This document shows, one piece after another, positions 45,625 through 54,989 of a stretch of DNA of 64,000 bases (the stretch's first letter is position 1; every line of letters begins with the position of its first letter). This stretch comes from Gloeothece verrucosa PCC 7822 (lineage in GTDB: Bacteria > Cyanobacteriota > Cyanobacteriia > Cyanobacteriales > Microcystaceae), in the NCBI RefSeq assembly GCF_000147335.1, contig NC_014501.1:1240001-1304000 (forward strand), read 5' to 3'. Position numbers and translations under genes: made by a program. Under the pieces are notes generated by a model. The model saw only the letters and a list, made by a program, of their open reading frames with translations, searched no databases and was not told the DNA's origin.

Positions 45625-46395
45625 TTACCAAGGTAAACGGGTTCCATCCCAAGAAAAAAAATGTCCGCTATCATTTTCGGTTAAATTGTTAATTACAGTT
45701 AGTAATTGCTTGACAGTACGCTCTACGGAAAAGATTTTTTCGGGCGGAATATTTTTATGAAACGGTTTAGATAAATCTGTATCGGTGGTGCCGGGATGTA
45801 AAGTTATCACTCGGGTTTGAGGATTAATTCTTTTGTATTCGATGGCCACTGTTCGCATCAACATATTCAGAGCGGCTTTAGAAGCTCGATAACCATACCA
45901 GCCGCCAAGCTCATTATCGCCAATACTGCCTAACTTAGCAGAAATACTCGCCAACACACTTGGCTGATGATGACGAAATAAAGGCACTAAATGTTTAGCC
46001 AGTAAGACCGAACCTATACTATTAACCTGAAAATAGCGGCTTAATTTTTCTGAATTTACTTGTCGGAGGCTTTTTGACGGTTGTAGTGAGCCTTCATGTA
46101 ATATGCCTACACAGTTAATGACTAAGTGTAACTGATTGACTCGAGTTTGAATTTGCTTTACCACTTCGGTAATTTCTTCTTCGTTAGTAATATCTAAGGG
46201 TAAACAAATTAACTTACTTTCTGCTTCATTTTTCAAACTCAATAAAGAATCAGCCGAAGTTTCTTGACGATAGGTAGCAAAAATTTGTTCTACCTCTTCG
46301 TTTTTAAGTAATTGCTTGACAAAGCCTAATCCTATTCCCCGAGAAGCTCCGATAATTAAAACATTGATGGGTTTAAATTCAATGGCATTAGACAT
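45625..46395 (-). CDS. Short-chain dehydrogenase/reductase (C-factor-like)
   Basis: A 256-residue SDR with the cofactor-binding GASRGIGLGF (17-26), NCVGILHEGSL in the middle and the catalytic YGYRASK. The sequence TRVITLHPGTTDTDLSKPFH is the same as in CsgA/C-factor-type SDRs. It reduces or oxidises an unidentified small molecule with NAD(P). It is a single gene on the minus strand, 62 bases downstream of the histidine kinase gene, so co-transcription is possible. Confidence 0.9.
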   Translation of the reverse strand: MSNAIEFKPINVLIIGASRGIGLGFVKQLLKNEEVEQIFATYRQETSADSLLSLKNEAESKLICLPLDITNEEEITEVVKQIQTRVNQLHLVINCVGILHEGSLQPSKSLRQVNSEKLSRYFQVNSIGSVLLAKHLVPLFRHHQPSVLASISAKLGSIGDNELGGWYGYRASKAALNMLMRTVAIEYKRINPQTRVITLHPGTTDTDLSKPFHKNIPPEKIFSVERTVKQLLTVINNLTENDSGHFFSWDGTRLPW

Positions 46396-46457
46396 ATTTT
46401 TGGCTGAACTGAGGTACAGATAGGGTTAAATTCTGGTGAACCCGAGTAACAATAAAT

Positions 46458-48584
46458 CTAATTCCTTTTTTTTCTCGAAGTTCGCCGTCGTTTTTGTGGA
46501 GTAGAACTGGCAGAATCCTCTACCTCATCACTATTGCTCATGTCAAACTCTGAACCAAAAGACTCTGCTACAAGGGGAACCGTAAAATGAAACTGACTGC
46601 CATGATTTTTTCCTTCTGATTGCGCCCAAATCTGCCCCCCCCAGCCGCTAACAATTTGCCGACAAATAGCCAAACCTAAACCTGTGCCTCCTGCTGAACG
46701 TCGTAAAGCGCCTTCTTCTTGATAAAAACGGTCAAACACGGTTTCTAAACGATTGGGTTCGATGCCTCGTCCGGTATCAGATATGGTGACTTCTAATTGT
46801 TGTAAAGAATTATAATTCACTTCAATGGTGACACTGCCATCAGGGCTAGTAAACTTACAGGCATTATCGAGCAATTTAGAGAGAACTTCCACTAACCATT
46901 CTCCATCCGCTAAAACGAGGGGAAGGTCCGGAGCGACAAAATTTTGGATTCTGGGTAATTTTCCTTCTGTATTACGGGAGCGAACATGACTCAGGGACAA
47001 CTCAACACATTCATAAAGTGAGAGGGGTTCTGGATGCCACTCGATTCGACCACTTTCTAATTGTGAAAGCGTCAAGAAGTCTTGTACTAGGGTTCGCATT
47101 CGTTCAGCATCTTGTAAAGCCGTATTCAGCATGACTTGACGCAATTCAGGAGACATATCGGGTTCAGTGGCTAAACTTTCTAAACAAACCTGAATCGTCG
47201 ATAAAGGAGTCCGCAACTCATGACCGGTAATAGCCACTAAATTAGAGCGAGTACGGTCAAGCGCTTCTAATTGCTCGTTAAGGTCATGAAGATTAGCATA
47301 GGCTTCTGCTTGAATTAGGGCAACACCGATTTGAGTAGCGATGGCATTGACTAGGGCAATATCTTCACTTTTCCAACTGGCCGGAGCCGGACCACAGTGG
47401 TGTAACTCCACCATGCCTAATAATCTACCTTGATAAAGAATCGGAACCAGCAACCAAGAAGCTATCGAGCAACTTTTAACAATGGTTTTTAATGAGGCGG
47501 CGCGGTTAGATTTAAGCGGCGGTTGTAGGCGAGGGTCTTTGAGCGTATCATCAACACTGATGGATTCTCGCTGAGAAATAATCGCTTCAAACAGAGGATT
47601 ATTTTTTAAGGGCCAAAGTTGTCCTTTAATGGATTTAATTCCGTCGTTTAAAAATTCATGTTTAATCTTAGCGATCGCGTCGTTCTCGCTGCAACGGTAA
47701 ACGATACAACGACAAACCCCTAATCCTTCTCCGAGCATTTGCACCGCCACTTGTAAGATTTCTTCGGGATCTAAGGACTGTCGAATCGCATGGGTGACTG
47801 AGTTAATTAAACGTTCTTTATGTTCTTTAAGGGTTAAAGAGCGATTGGCTTTAATTAATTTGTACTGAGCTACCTGTAAATAAGTTACCAAGCGCTGAAC
47901 AAAGGGATCTGGTTGAACCGTAGGAGTTTGGGACAAAAATTGATTTTCTTTCGTCAGCAGAGCATTTTCGGGGGCGCTCGAAGGCAAATAAAGACGACGT
48001 GCCTCTTCTATTTTTGAGGCGAGTTCGGGTCTATAGAGTAAAATTCTCTTCAAAAGAATCTCAGCCGCTTTTTGACTCACCTGTCGATCAAAAGTCCATA
48101 TCCCTTCAAAACGGCGGCTATTATCCATAACATTCATATCACTCTGTTTTTCAGTCCCTATCGCTCGCTCTCGACAGATGAGACAGCTTGCATACTGTTG
48201 TCCAATCACCACTAAATGCCACTCCAACGCTAACCCATCGCTTTTTTCAAAGGCAATGGTCTCAAAGACTCCAGAATTATTGGCAAAATCGGTTTCAGGC
48301 GCGGCAAGAACATAAATTTGCTGGCTTTTGCTGGCTATACGTCGATATCGATGGGCTTCTTGTCGATAAAACCGCTCTCGTTGAAAACTAGCAATGACTA
48401 AAGGACAATCTTCTCCCGCTAGTACCTGATCTTCCATTGCGTGGGACAGCGCTGTTAAGGAAGCTTTAAAGTACATTTGAGGCCGCCAATGGGGTATGGC
48501 TTGCAACAGTTCTGATACTACAGACGTTGAGATGCTCATTGATGATTTTTGGTTATCTCCTGGCCCAATTGCTTGTTTTCCCAT
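46458..48584 (-). CDS. DICT-GAF histidine kinase
   Basis: A 708-residue sensor kinase without membrane segments. The first 200 residues contain a DICT-like domain (LLQAIPHWRPQMYFKASLTA, then FQRERFYRQEAHRYRRI), found in light-regulated diguanylate cyclases and kinases of cyanobacteria. A GAF domain follows (LQVAVQMLGEGLGVCRCIVY), then HisKA with the phospho-histidine in TGHELRTPLS, and a complete HATPase (LDNACKFTSPDG, DTGRGIEPNRLE, GTGLGLAICRQIV). A conserved basic tail ends it. No response-regulator gene is adjacent. GAF binding of a bilin cannot be told; a Cys-containing CRCIVYRCSEN is present. Confidence 0.9.
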   Translation of the reverse strand: MGKQAIGPGDNQKSSMSISTSVVSELLQAIPHWRPQMYFKASLTALSHAMEDQVLAGEDCPLVIASFQRERFYRQEAHRYRRIASKSQQIYVLAAPETDFANNSGVFETIAFEKSDGLALEWHLVVIGQQYASCLICRERAIGTEKQSDMNVMDNSRRFEGIWTFDRQVSQKAAEILLKRILLYRPELASKIEEARRLYLPSSAPENALLTKENQFLSQTPTVQPDPFVQRLVTYLQVAQYKLIKANRSLTLKEHKERLINSVTHAIRQSLDPEEILQVAVQMLGEGLGVCRCIVYRCSENDAIAKIKHEFLNDGIKSIKGQLWPLKNNPLFEAIISQRESISVDDTLKDPRLQPPLKSNRAASLKTIVKSCSIASWLLVPILYQGRLLGMVELHHCGPAPASWKSEDIALVNAIATQIGVALIQAEAYANLHDLNEQLEALDRTRSNLVAITGHELRTPLSTIQVCLESLATEPDMSPELRQVMLNTALQDAERMRTLVQDFLTLSQLESGRIEWHPEPLSLYECVELSLSHVRSRNTEGKLPRIQNFVAPDLPLVLADGEWLVEVLSKLLDNACKFTSPDGSVTIEVNYNSLQQLEVTISDTGRGIEPNRLETVFDRFYQEEGALRRSAGGTGLGLAICRQIVSGWGGQIWAQSEGKNHGSQFHFTVPLVAESFGSEFDMSNSDEVEDSASSTPQKRRRTSRKKRN

Positions 48585-48757
48585 TTGAGGAAGGTTTGCC
48601 TACTTACAACAGTCTAGTTGACGATTAAAGCGATCGCCTATCGGTTTTTTTGTATCCTATGAACCTATCGTACAAAAAAGCGGTTCCTCTTCTGTGCTTT
48701 TTTCTGTAGGGAGTGCTTCGGTCCCGTCCTGTTCTCCAAAGGAGCTAAAAATTCTCA

Positions 48758-48785
48758 TTGACAACCTACAAAAGTGTGATATTAT
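48758..48785 (+). promoter_or_regulatory. Sigma70-type promoter of the riboswitch-led transporter operon
   Basis: TTGACA (48758-48763) and TATTAT (48780-48785) with a 16-base spacer. It lies 20 bases upstream of the riboswitch. It is the clearest -35/-10 pair in the window. Confidence 0.75.
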
Positions 48786-48805
48786 GGGGAGTGAATAGCA
48801 GAATA

Positions 48806-48967
48806 AGTCAGCCGAGTTCGGTTAACAGTGTTAATTGGAACGGGGGAACCACCCAAAGGGGCGTATTGAGGATTAGACCTTACTCTAAGTAATAGTAATA
48901 AGGTAATCCTTGAAGGGCAACTCTCAGCCCTAGTCCGTCAGCTAACTCCGTAGGCATTGAGAGGAGA
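48806..48967 (+). ncRNA. c-di-AMP riboswitch (ydaO-yuaA motif)
   Basis: The conserved blocks of the ydaO motif are in order: GTCAGCCGAGTTCGGTTAA at the start, GGGGGAACCACCC and GGGGCGTATTGAGG in the middle, GGGCAACTCTCAGCCC and the hallmark CCGTCAGCTAACTCCGTAGGC at 48934-48954. CTCTCA (48921-48926) pairs with TGAGAG (48958-48963) to close the last helix. These RNAs bind c-di-AMP and turn off genes for potassium or osmolyte uptake. Here it leads a transporter operon starting at 49068. The expression platform is not clear. Confidence 0.93.
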
Positions 48968-49067
48968 CTGGTAGAGTCAGCATTTTTACAATTAGTTGAC
49001 ATCATCAGTATTCCTGGCTGGTCCTGGTCTGCTTTTAAGTACCTGCCTTCGATGTATTGGTGAAACA

Positions 49068-49913
49068 ATGTCAATGCTGAATATTTCTTTGGTTTTACTG
49101 GTGGCTAAATCCGCGTGGAAAACCACAAAGCCGCTTATCATTAAAGATCAAGTTTTATTACCCTTAGCCGGTTTTTTAGGGGTTTTAATTCTCTGGTGGA
49201 TTGTGGCCCTACTCAATCCGGATTTAATGCCCACACCCCCAGAAGCATTAGTAGCTAATTTAGATTATATCTTTAATCCTTTTTACGTTCGAGGCCCTGG
49301 TAATTTAGGCATAGGTTGGTTATTAATTGCCAGTTTAAGACGGGTATTAATAGGCTTTGTTTTAAGTGCAATGGTTGCCATTCCGGTTGGTTTTTTGATT
49401 GGAATGTCGAAACCCGCTATGAGTGCGCTAAATCCGGTTATTCAAATATTTAAACCCGTATCCCCTTTAGCATGGCTGCCGATATCTTTAGCCATTTTTA
49501 ATCAAGCCGACCCTTCAGCAATCTTTGTCATTTTTATTACTTCCCTCTGGCCGACAATTATTAATACTGCCTTGGGCGTTTCTAGCGTGAACTCAGACTA
49601 TTTAGATGTGGCTAAAGTCTTAGAGATGCCGCGTTGGAGACAAATTTATAAAATCATTCTGCCTGCGAGTTTGCCTTACATTTTTACGGGGTTGAGAATT
49701 AGTTTAGGCATTGCTTGGCTAGTGATCGTAGCGGTAGAAATGCTGACCGGGGGTTTAGGAATCGGCTTTTTTGTCTGGGATGAATGGAACCGTTTAAATC
49801 TTAATTCCGTGTTTCTTGCTGTCCTAGTTATTGGATTAACGGGATTACTTTTAGACTATATTTTGGGTCAAATACAAGTGCTTGTCACTCACCGAAAAGC
49901 TAAATTAAATTAG
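49068..49913 (+). CDS. ABC transporter permease, NrtB/CmpB-type
   Basis: A 281-residue permease from ATG at 49068, with about six membrane segments and the cytoplasmic loop motif (EMPRWRQIYKIILPASLPYI) that docks on the ATPase. The family transports nitrate, nitrite, bicarbonate, taurine or cyanate. An earlier in-frame start at 48996 would overlap the riboswitch leader and add a poorly conserved stretch. It is the first gene of a three-gene operon; unlike most nrt/cmp operons the permease comes first, and there is no second, regulated ATPase (NrtC/CmpC). Confidence 0.85.
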   Translation: MSMLNISLVLLVAKSAWKTTKPLIIKDQVLLPLAGFLGVLILWWIVALLNPDLMPTPPEALVANLDYIFNPFYVRGPGNLGIGWLLIASLRRVLIGFVLSAMVAIPVGFLIGMSKPAMSALNPVIQIFKPVSPLAWLPISLAIFNQADPSAIFVIFITSLWPTIINTALGVSSVNSDYLDVAKVLEMPRWRQIYKIILPASLPYIFTGLRISLGIAWLVIVAVEMLTGGLGIGFFVWDEWNRLNLNSVFLAVLVIGLTGLLLDYILGQIQVLVTHRKAKLN

Positions 49914-49964
49914 TCATCCCACAAACTAACTAAATCAATTCAGCCACAGCAGGAAAAGAATAAG

Positions 49965-51398
49965 ATGAATCATGATCAGAGTTGGTCGCGCCGACAATTT
50001 TTGCAAGGTCTGGGCGCGGCAGCAAGCGGACTCGCGCTATCTTCTTGTGTTAACACCAATCGTAGCCCTGTAGGACTCACCAAAGAAGCTCAAGCGGTTG
50101 AACCGATTATTGACCCCAAAACCCTAGAAAAACCGAATTTAACAGTAGGATTTGTACCGGTTAATGATTGCGCCCCCTTTGCTGTGGCGTGGTCTAAAGG
50201 ATTTTTCCGCAAATACGGACTCAATGTCACCCTCAGTAGAGAGGCCAGTTGGGGAACCTCACGAGACGGGATTATCTTTGGACGCTTAGATGCTTCGCCG
50301 GTTGTCTCAGGTGCAGTCACCAACGCCCGCACCGGTGCAGAAGGAGCGCGTCATGCTCCTCTATGTGCCGCCATGACCATTCACCGTCATGGAAATGCTA
50401 TGACCATGAATAAAGCCATGTGGGATAGTAATTTACGCCCTTGGCACGAATACAATGGCAATCTTGAAGGATTTGAGCGAGACTTCCAAAATTATTTTGC
50501 TAAATTACCTACAGAACAAAAGATTTTAGCCGTTGTTCTCAGTTCGTCGATTTATGAATATTTTTTCCGTTACTTAGCCGCCGCGACGGGAATTAACCCC
50601 GATGAAGAATTCCGGGTAATTATTATTCCGCCGCCGCAAATGGTGAGTAATATGCGCTTAGGAGCCATGCAAGCTTATATGGTGGCAGAACCTTGGAATA
50701 CTCGCGCCCTCAACCCATTAGGAAAAAAAGGTCAACAGGTGGGATTTACCTTTGCTCAAGGGCGAGAAATTTGGGAAGGGCATCCCGATAGATTATTAGC
50801 GGTAATGGAATCTTTTATCGAAGAAAATCCCAAAACTTACCGCAGTTTGGTTAAGGCCATGATAGAAGCTTGTCAGTATTGTAGCGACCCAAAAAATCGG
50901 GAAGAAGTAGCAACATTAATTACTGATCGCTCTTTTACTGGAGCCAAACCTAAAACGGGACCTGTGGATAAATTTACGCGGCCCGGGATTGTTGGGGAAT
51001 ACAACTATGGTGGATTTGATGGCAAAAAAAGAACCGTCAATACTCTTGAGACGACTCTGTTTTTTGACTTACCCGATAAATTAAAAACAATCCCAGGTAA
51101 TCACTCAACATTTTTATGGCAATCTCATAGTCTTTGGTTAATGACTCAATCGGCCCGTTGGGGACAGATTAAAGAGTTTCCCAAAAATGCCGAAGAACTA
51201 GCCCACAAAGCCTGGAGAACAGACCTCTATCGAGAAATTGCCGCAGAAATGGGCATTCAATGTCCTGCTGAAGATTATAAAGTTGAAGCGGCAGAAGTTT
51301 TTATTGACAAACGGAAATTTGACCCTAGCGATCCGATTGGATATCTGAAGAGTTTTGAGATTAGTTCCAATTCTCCTAAGAAATTTGCTTTATCTTAA
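49965..51398 (+). CDS. Substrate-binding protein, NrtA/CmpA-type, Tat-exported lipoprotein
   Basis: A 477-residue protein. The N-terminus has a twin-arginine motif (SRRQFLQGLG) and a lipobox-like SSC (C28), so it is folded before export and anchored to the membrane. The binding domain has NLTVGFVPVNDCAPFAVAWSKG near the start and MVAEPWNTRALNPLGKKG later, as in nitrate and bicarbonate receptors. The binding residues of NrtA and CmpA cannot be told apart by eye, so the substrate may be nitrate, nitrite, bicarbonate or an organic anion. It follows the permease by 51 bases. Confidence 0.88.
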   Translation: MNHDQSWSRRQFLQGLGAAASGLALSSCVNTNRSPVGLTKEAQAVEPIIDPKTLEKPNLTVGFVPVNDCAPFAVAWSKGFFRKYGLNVTLSREASWGTSRDGIIFGRLDASPVVSGAVTNARTGAEGARHAPLCAAMTIHRHGNAMTMNKAMWDSNLRPWHEYNGNLEGFERDFQNYFAKLPTEQKILAVVLSSSIYEYFFRYLAAATGINPDEEFRVIIIPPPQMVSNMRLGAMQAYMVAEPWNTRALNPLGKKGQQVGFTFAQGREIWEGHPDRLLAVMESFIEENPKTYRSLVKAMIEACQYCSDPKNREEVATLITDRSFTGAKPKTGPVDKFTRPGIVGEYNYGGFDGKKRTVNTLETTLFFDLPDKLKTIPGNHSTFLWQSHSLWLMTQSARWGQIKEFPKNAEELAHKAWRTDLYREIAAEMGIQCPAEDYKVEAAEVFIDKRKFDPSDPIGYLKSFEISSNSPKKFALS

Positions 51399-51435
51399 TT
51401 AATACTCTTATTATACTTTTAACTCAGGTAAAACA

Positions 51436-52275
51436 ATGGCTCACTTTGCTTATCCAGAATTCAATACCAAGGCTAATAAAATGATCTCTAACGACTTTTT
51501 AGTGATTGAAAATTTAGTCAAAGCTTATGCTCTGCCTGACGGGGAAAAATTGGTGGTACTCGATGGCATTAATCTTAATGTAAGATCCGATGAATATATT
51601 TCCATTATTGGACATTCCGGCTGTGGAAAATCGACCCTACTTAAAATTGTGGGGGGGCTAGAAAAAGCGACATCGGGTTTAGTGACCTTAGAAGGAAAAG
51701 AAATTCGCAAACCCGGTGCAGAAAGAATGATGGTTTTTCAACACTATTCTTTATTGCCTTGGTTAACGGTAGAAGAAAATGTCAGGTTAGCGGTAGATGA
51801 AGTTTATAAAAAAGCGTCTTCTAAGGAAAAAAAACAGATCGTCAGCGAACATTTAGCGATGGTAAATTTAACGAAAGCGGCTCGTCAGTATCCCGATGAA
51901 ATTTCTGGGGGGATGAAGCAGAGAGTGGGAATTGCTAGAGCTTTAGCGATTCGTCCTAAAATGTTACTGATGGATGAACCTTTTGGTGCGTTAGATGCTT
52001 TAACCCGAGGAAAATTACAGCGACAAGTTTTAGAAATTTGCGAACATAGCCGCCTAGCGGTAATGATGATTACTCACGATGTGGATGAAGCGATTTTGAT
52101 GTCAGACAGAATTATTTTAATGAAGAATGGACCTAATGCTAATATTGGGGAAATTTTAGAGGTTCCTTTTGCTCATCCTAGAGACCCTCATGAATTACGA
52201 GAGTCTAAAGAGTATTATGACCTTCGTAATCATGCTTTAGATTTCCTTGATCGCTATTTTACCCAGGATGAGTAA
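51436..52275 (+). CDS. ABC transporter ATP-binding protein, NrtD/CmpD-type
   Basis: A 279-residue ATPase with Walker A GHSGCGKST, the Q-loop FQHYSLLPW, the signature SGGMKQRVGIARAL, Walker B MLLMDEPFGAL and the switch HDVDEA. It is a single ATPase of the NrtD type and lacks the C-terminal binding-protein-like domain of NrtC/CmpC. It would couple with the permease at 49068. The start may also be the ATG at 51481. The operon ends here; a GTAGAGA inverted repeat lies 50 bases beyond. Confidence 0.93.
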   Translation: MAHFAYPEFNTKANKMISNDFLVIENLVKAYALPDGEKLVVLDGINLNVRSDEYISIIGHSGCGKSTLLKIVGGLEKATSGLVTLEGKEIRKPGAERMMVFQHYSLLPWLTVEENVRLAVDEVYKKASSKEKKQIVSEHLAMVNLTKAARQYPDEISGGMKQRVGIARALAIRPKMLLMDEPFGALDALTRGKLQRQVLEICEHSRLAVMMITHDVDEAILMSDRIILMKNGPNANIGEILEVPFAHPRDPHELRESKEYYDLRNHALDFLDRYFTQDE

Positions 52276-52325
52276 TGCTGGTGGTAAATCTGGGTTATTT
52301 ATCCTTTTTTTAGAGTGTCAACAAA

Positions 52326-52353
52326 GTAGAGATGTGGTCTGCAACGTCTCTAC
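52326..52353. repeat. GTAGAGA inverted repeat
   Basis: GTAGAGA (52326-52332) and TCTCTAC (52347-52353) flank a 14-base loop TGTGGTCTGCAACG. Elements with this 'GTAGAGACGT...' palindrome are common in cyanobacteria. It could also end the transporter operon, but no T tract follows. The rest of the 306-base gap to 52582 contains nothing I recognise. Confidence 0.6.
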
Positions 52354-52581
52354 TGCTGCATTTAATTAATCCTCTCCAACCTGCTATAAGCTGATCTTAG
52401 CCGGCATAGTCCCTGATTTTTTGCCGATTTGACCTCGTTTTTTCGGGTAAGATTATGCTAAGATTAGTTAAAGTGTGGGAATTAAGCTACCCAATTCTAC
52501 AAGAAAAGCCAAATTCCTCTGTTAGCAAAAAATCAATTCTTTCGCCAAAAAGATGGTTAAATCAAGGAGCGATATTTAATT

Positions 52582-53169
52582 ATGCAAGCCAAAGAAATTC
52601 CGGTAAGCAAAAGCGACTTATTAAGGGCAGATTTACAGGAATCTTTAAGCCATAGCCACATCGATCCCGCTCAAATCACTACCTTTCAAAGAATTATTTT
52701 AACAACAGATGGAACTTTAACAGAAATATTAGAAGCTTATTTATACGAAAAAATTCAACTTGTTAAACTGTCTCAAGAAATTGTAGCCAGTGCCCAAGAA
52801 ATTAAAGCTTTAGACCTCAACATCGGTACAAATATAATGAACCGAAAAGTTTTACTACAAGGCAAGATTAGCCGTCGAAACTGGATTTATGCCGAGTCGG
52901 TTATTGTGCCGGCAAGACTCGATGAAATCTATCGAGAAAGATTGCTAAAATCTCAAGAACCCATCGGCCGACTTTGGCTAGAACATAGAGTAGAAACTTT
53001 TAAAGAAATTATCGATTCAAAGCGGGAATTAGCGGGCGAATTGTCAGATTATTTTCTCATTAAATCCGAAGACAAATTACTTTCTCGCACTTATCGCGTC
53101 TTCTCGAAAGGTCAACCGATTATGATGATTACAGAAAAATTTCCCGAAAGCTATTTTATCGATAAGTAA
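52582..53169 (+). CDS. Chorismate-lyase-like protein (DUF98)
   Basis: A 195-residue protein of the chorismate pyruvate-lyase fold (DUF98): TTFQRIILTTDGTLTEILEA near the start, NRKVLLQGKISRRNWIYAES in the middle and IGRLWLEHRVETFKEIIDS. In Synechocystis a related protein makes 4-hydroxybenzoate from chorismate for plastoquinone synthesis. That role is likely here but rests on the family pattern. It is monocistronic, with a start at the ATG that follows an AAGGAGCG-type ribosome-binding site. Confidence 0.8.
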   Translation: MQAKEIPVSKSDLLRADLQESLSHSHIDPAQITTFQRIILTTDGTLTEILEAYLYEKIQLVKLSQEIVASAQEIKALDLNIGTNIMNRKVLLQGKISRRNWIYAESVIVPARLDEIYRERLLKSQEPIGRLWLEHRVETFKEIIDSKRELAGELSDYFLIKSEDKLLSRTYRVFSKGQPIMMITEKFPESYFIDK

Positions 53170-53263
53170 AAGCTTAAACTGAGCCATTAATACTGAAACG
53201 AATAATCCCCAAACGCCAGACTCCTCACACCCACTCGATAAACCCTAGACTATTAAGTAATGA

Positions 53264-53635
53264 TTAGAAATGAACAAGAGGAAGCCGACGAGTAATGCGG
53301 CTAGTATCTCCTAGTTTTTCATCTGAGCGGTCTAATGTAAGATTAAGGGCGCGAGTTTTTGCTTCATAAGCACTCATTTCAGGTCGCAAATCAGATTGAG
53401 GAGGCACCTGTAAATCCTCAGATGTGCCACCGATACCGCCTAAATTTTGGGCAAGATCTCGCTCAGAGACTCCGTTTAAATCGCCAACAGTTCCTGTAGG
53501 AGAAACCAACGGGCTAGGATTGGTCATGGTAGCAGTCTCATTGGCGCTCACCGCCATAGGACTCCCTAGAACTCCAATCGTCAACAATCCAATAATAAAT
53601 ACAGACTTGTTTTTCAGGCCAGAAACAGTCTTCAT
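53264..53635 (-). CDS. Exported protein of unknown function, 123 residues
   Basis: Start chosen at 53635 (MKTVSGLKNKSVFIIG), which gives a clean signal peptide ending near SANET; an upstream start at 53698 would add 21 polar residues. The mature part is short, rich in Ser, Thr and Gly, with a GTVGDLNGVSERDLAQNLGG stretch and a basic end. No family recognised. It lies on the minus strand between the DUF98 gene and cyanophycinase. Confidence 0.6.
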   Translation of the reverse strand: MKTVSGLKNKSVFIIGLLTIGVLGSPMAVSANETATMTNPSPLVSPTGTVGDLNGVSERDLAQNLGGIGGTSEDLQVPPQSDLRPEMSAYEAKTRALNLTLDRSDEKLGDTSRITRRLPLVHF

Positions 53636-53811
53636 AGGTATTTGTTGGGTGTTATGGTGTGATTGACTAATTAAGATTTGAGTCGTCAGTTTAGACAAAA
53701 CAGCAAACTATTGACTCATTAATTACAGAATAAAGTTGATTGACGGCTCTTAGATACTTATCTTAATGTTACACCATTTGGTCCAGTTTTTCTTGAGTAT
53801 ATATAACATAA

Positions 53812-53841
53812 GTGGGCAATAATTCAAGTAGAATTGCCCAC
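53812..53841. repeat. Hairpin downstream of cyanophycinase
   Basis: GTGGGCAAT and ATTGCCCAC form a 9-bp perfect stem around 12 bases. It is 32 bases past the cyanophycinase stop and may end its transcript, although the following AT-rich sequence has no pure T run. Confidence 0.6.
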
Positions 53842-53872
53842 CGATTAAGGATTTGATTTAACAGTAAAAATG

Positions 53873-54739
53873 TTAGGAAACAATGGCCTTACGAGTGCTT
53901 AGATCAAAACCATAACCGTCGGGAAGAATATGTAAACCCACATCACACAGTGCTAACCCTTCATCTTTTAAAAGCTGTTTAATATTATTATGACTAGCGG
54001 GTTGAAGATCAACGACAGTACAACTTCCTTCGCCAATAACTTGTAGTTGATGATTTTTAACGACGATAGCTGTATTCTCATCAATACCGATGCCGATTAA
54101 CTCAGGATGACGAGCGACTGCGGCTAATAACCGTCCTAAACGTCCACGTTGGGCAAAATGTTGATCGATGATCACTTCTGACAAGAAATCCATCCCTGCA
54201 TCAAGATCGACAATTTCTATGCGAGGATGAGTTTCGCTATCTCCTTCTAGGATCATCCGGTCTGACATCATACTCGCACCGGCGCTTGTTCCTGCTACTA
54301 CTAACCCTTCCTCATAGCGCTGCTGAAGTTTTTTATGGATTTTGGTATCTTTAAGAATTTCAATAATTCTCGCTTGATCGCCGCCAGTAAAAAACACGCC
54401 AGTTGCTCGATCAATGGCTTCTAGAATATTAGGAGAATCAGCATCATCTCGTACTACTGTATCAGCCACCCGAACATCATCAACCCCCAAACGCTCAAAG
54501 ATGCGGATGTAATCATCTCCTACTTCTCTGGGCAATTCTGTCGCCACTGTCATAATGACAATTTTGGCATCAACGCCACCTGAATTGCGGACAAATTCCC
54601 GTAAGATTTTACAATCGCCTTGTTTATCTTCGGCTCCACCAATAATAATTAATTGTCCTTTAATATCTTGTTTAGTCTGTTGTTGAGCAGGTTGATTTTC
54701 CCCTGATTGTTCAGGGGCTTTTTCCGCAGTGTTAACCAT
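53873..54739 (-). CDS. cphB: Cyanophycinase
   Basis: A 288-residue serine peptidase (S51 family) with the catalytic serine in GTSAGASMM, preceded by GVFFTGGDQARIIE, and HFAQRGRLGRLL further on. It degrades cyanophycin, the arginine-aspartate nitrogen reserve, to beta-Asp-Arg dipeptides. Start chosen at 54739 (MVNTAEK) because GGAGG ends 6 bases before it; an ATG 18 bases upstream (54757) has no such site. The N-terminal 30 residues are poorly conserved and Gln/Glu rich. No cphA gene is nearby. Confidence 0.95.
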   Translation of the reverse strand: MVNTAEKAPEQSGENQPAQQQTKQDIKGQLIIIGGAEDKQGDCKILREFVRNSGGVDAKIVIMTVATELPREVGDDYIRIFERLGVDDVRVADTVVRDDADSPNILEAIDRATGVFFTGGDQARIIEILKDTKIHKKLQQRYEEGLVVAGTSAGASMMSDRMILEGDSETHPRIEIVDLDAGMDFLSEVIIDQHFAQRGRLGRLLAAVARHPELIGIGIDENTAIVVKNHQLQVIGEGSCTVVDLQPASHNNIKQLLKDEGLALCDVGLHILPDGYGFDLSTRKAIVS

Positions 54740-54989
54740 ATTTCCTCCGAGTGGCAAAGTCCTATAATTTTCATGAAAACATGACAGGCAGGGAAATGTT
54801 ATGGATCTTTTGATAGATTTTATACAGAACTCCCGAATAAGTCGGTTTATTCTAGCTTGGTAGCGCCTCGGGATTATTTAAAAAAGCACAGAATTCTATT
54901 AGAAGTATTAACTTTTCCCTGGATAGATTACAACCTCAAGTAATATAGTTACGTTTGAGACAGAAAACAGAATTTGAGGTTATTTTACT

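Noticed and set aside
48996..49067. Upstream start of the permease at 48996
   Set aside because: It would lie at the edge of the riboswitch leader and add residues (MTSSVFLAGPG) that do not fit the family; the ATG at 49068 fits better.
52455..52655. A 66-codon frame overlapping the start of the DUF98 gene
   Set aside because: It overlaps the real start at 52582 in another frame, lacks family features and runs through the leader.
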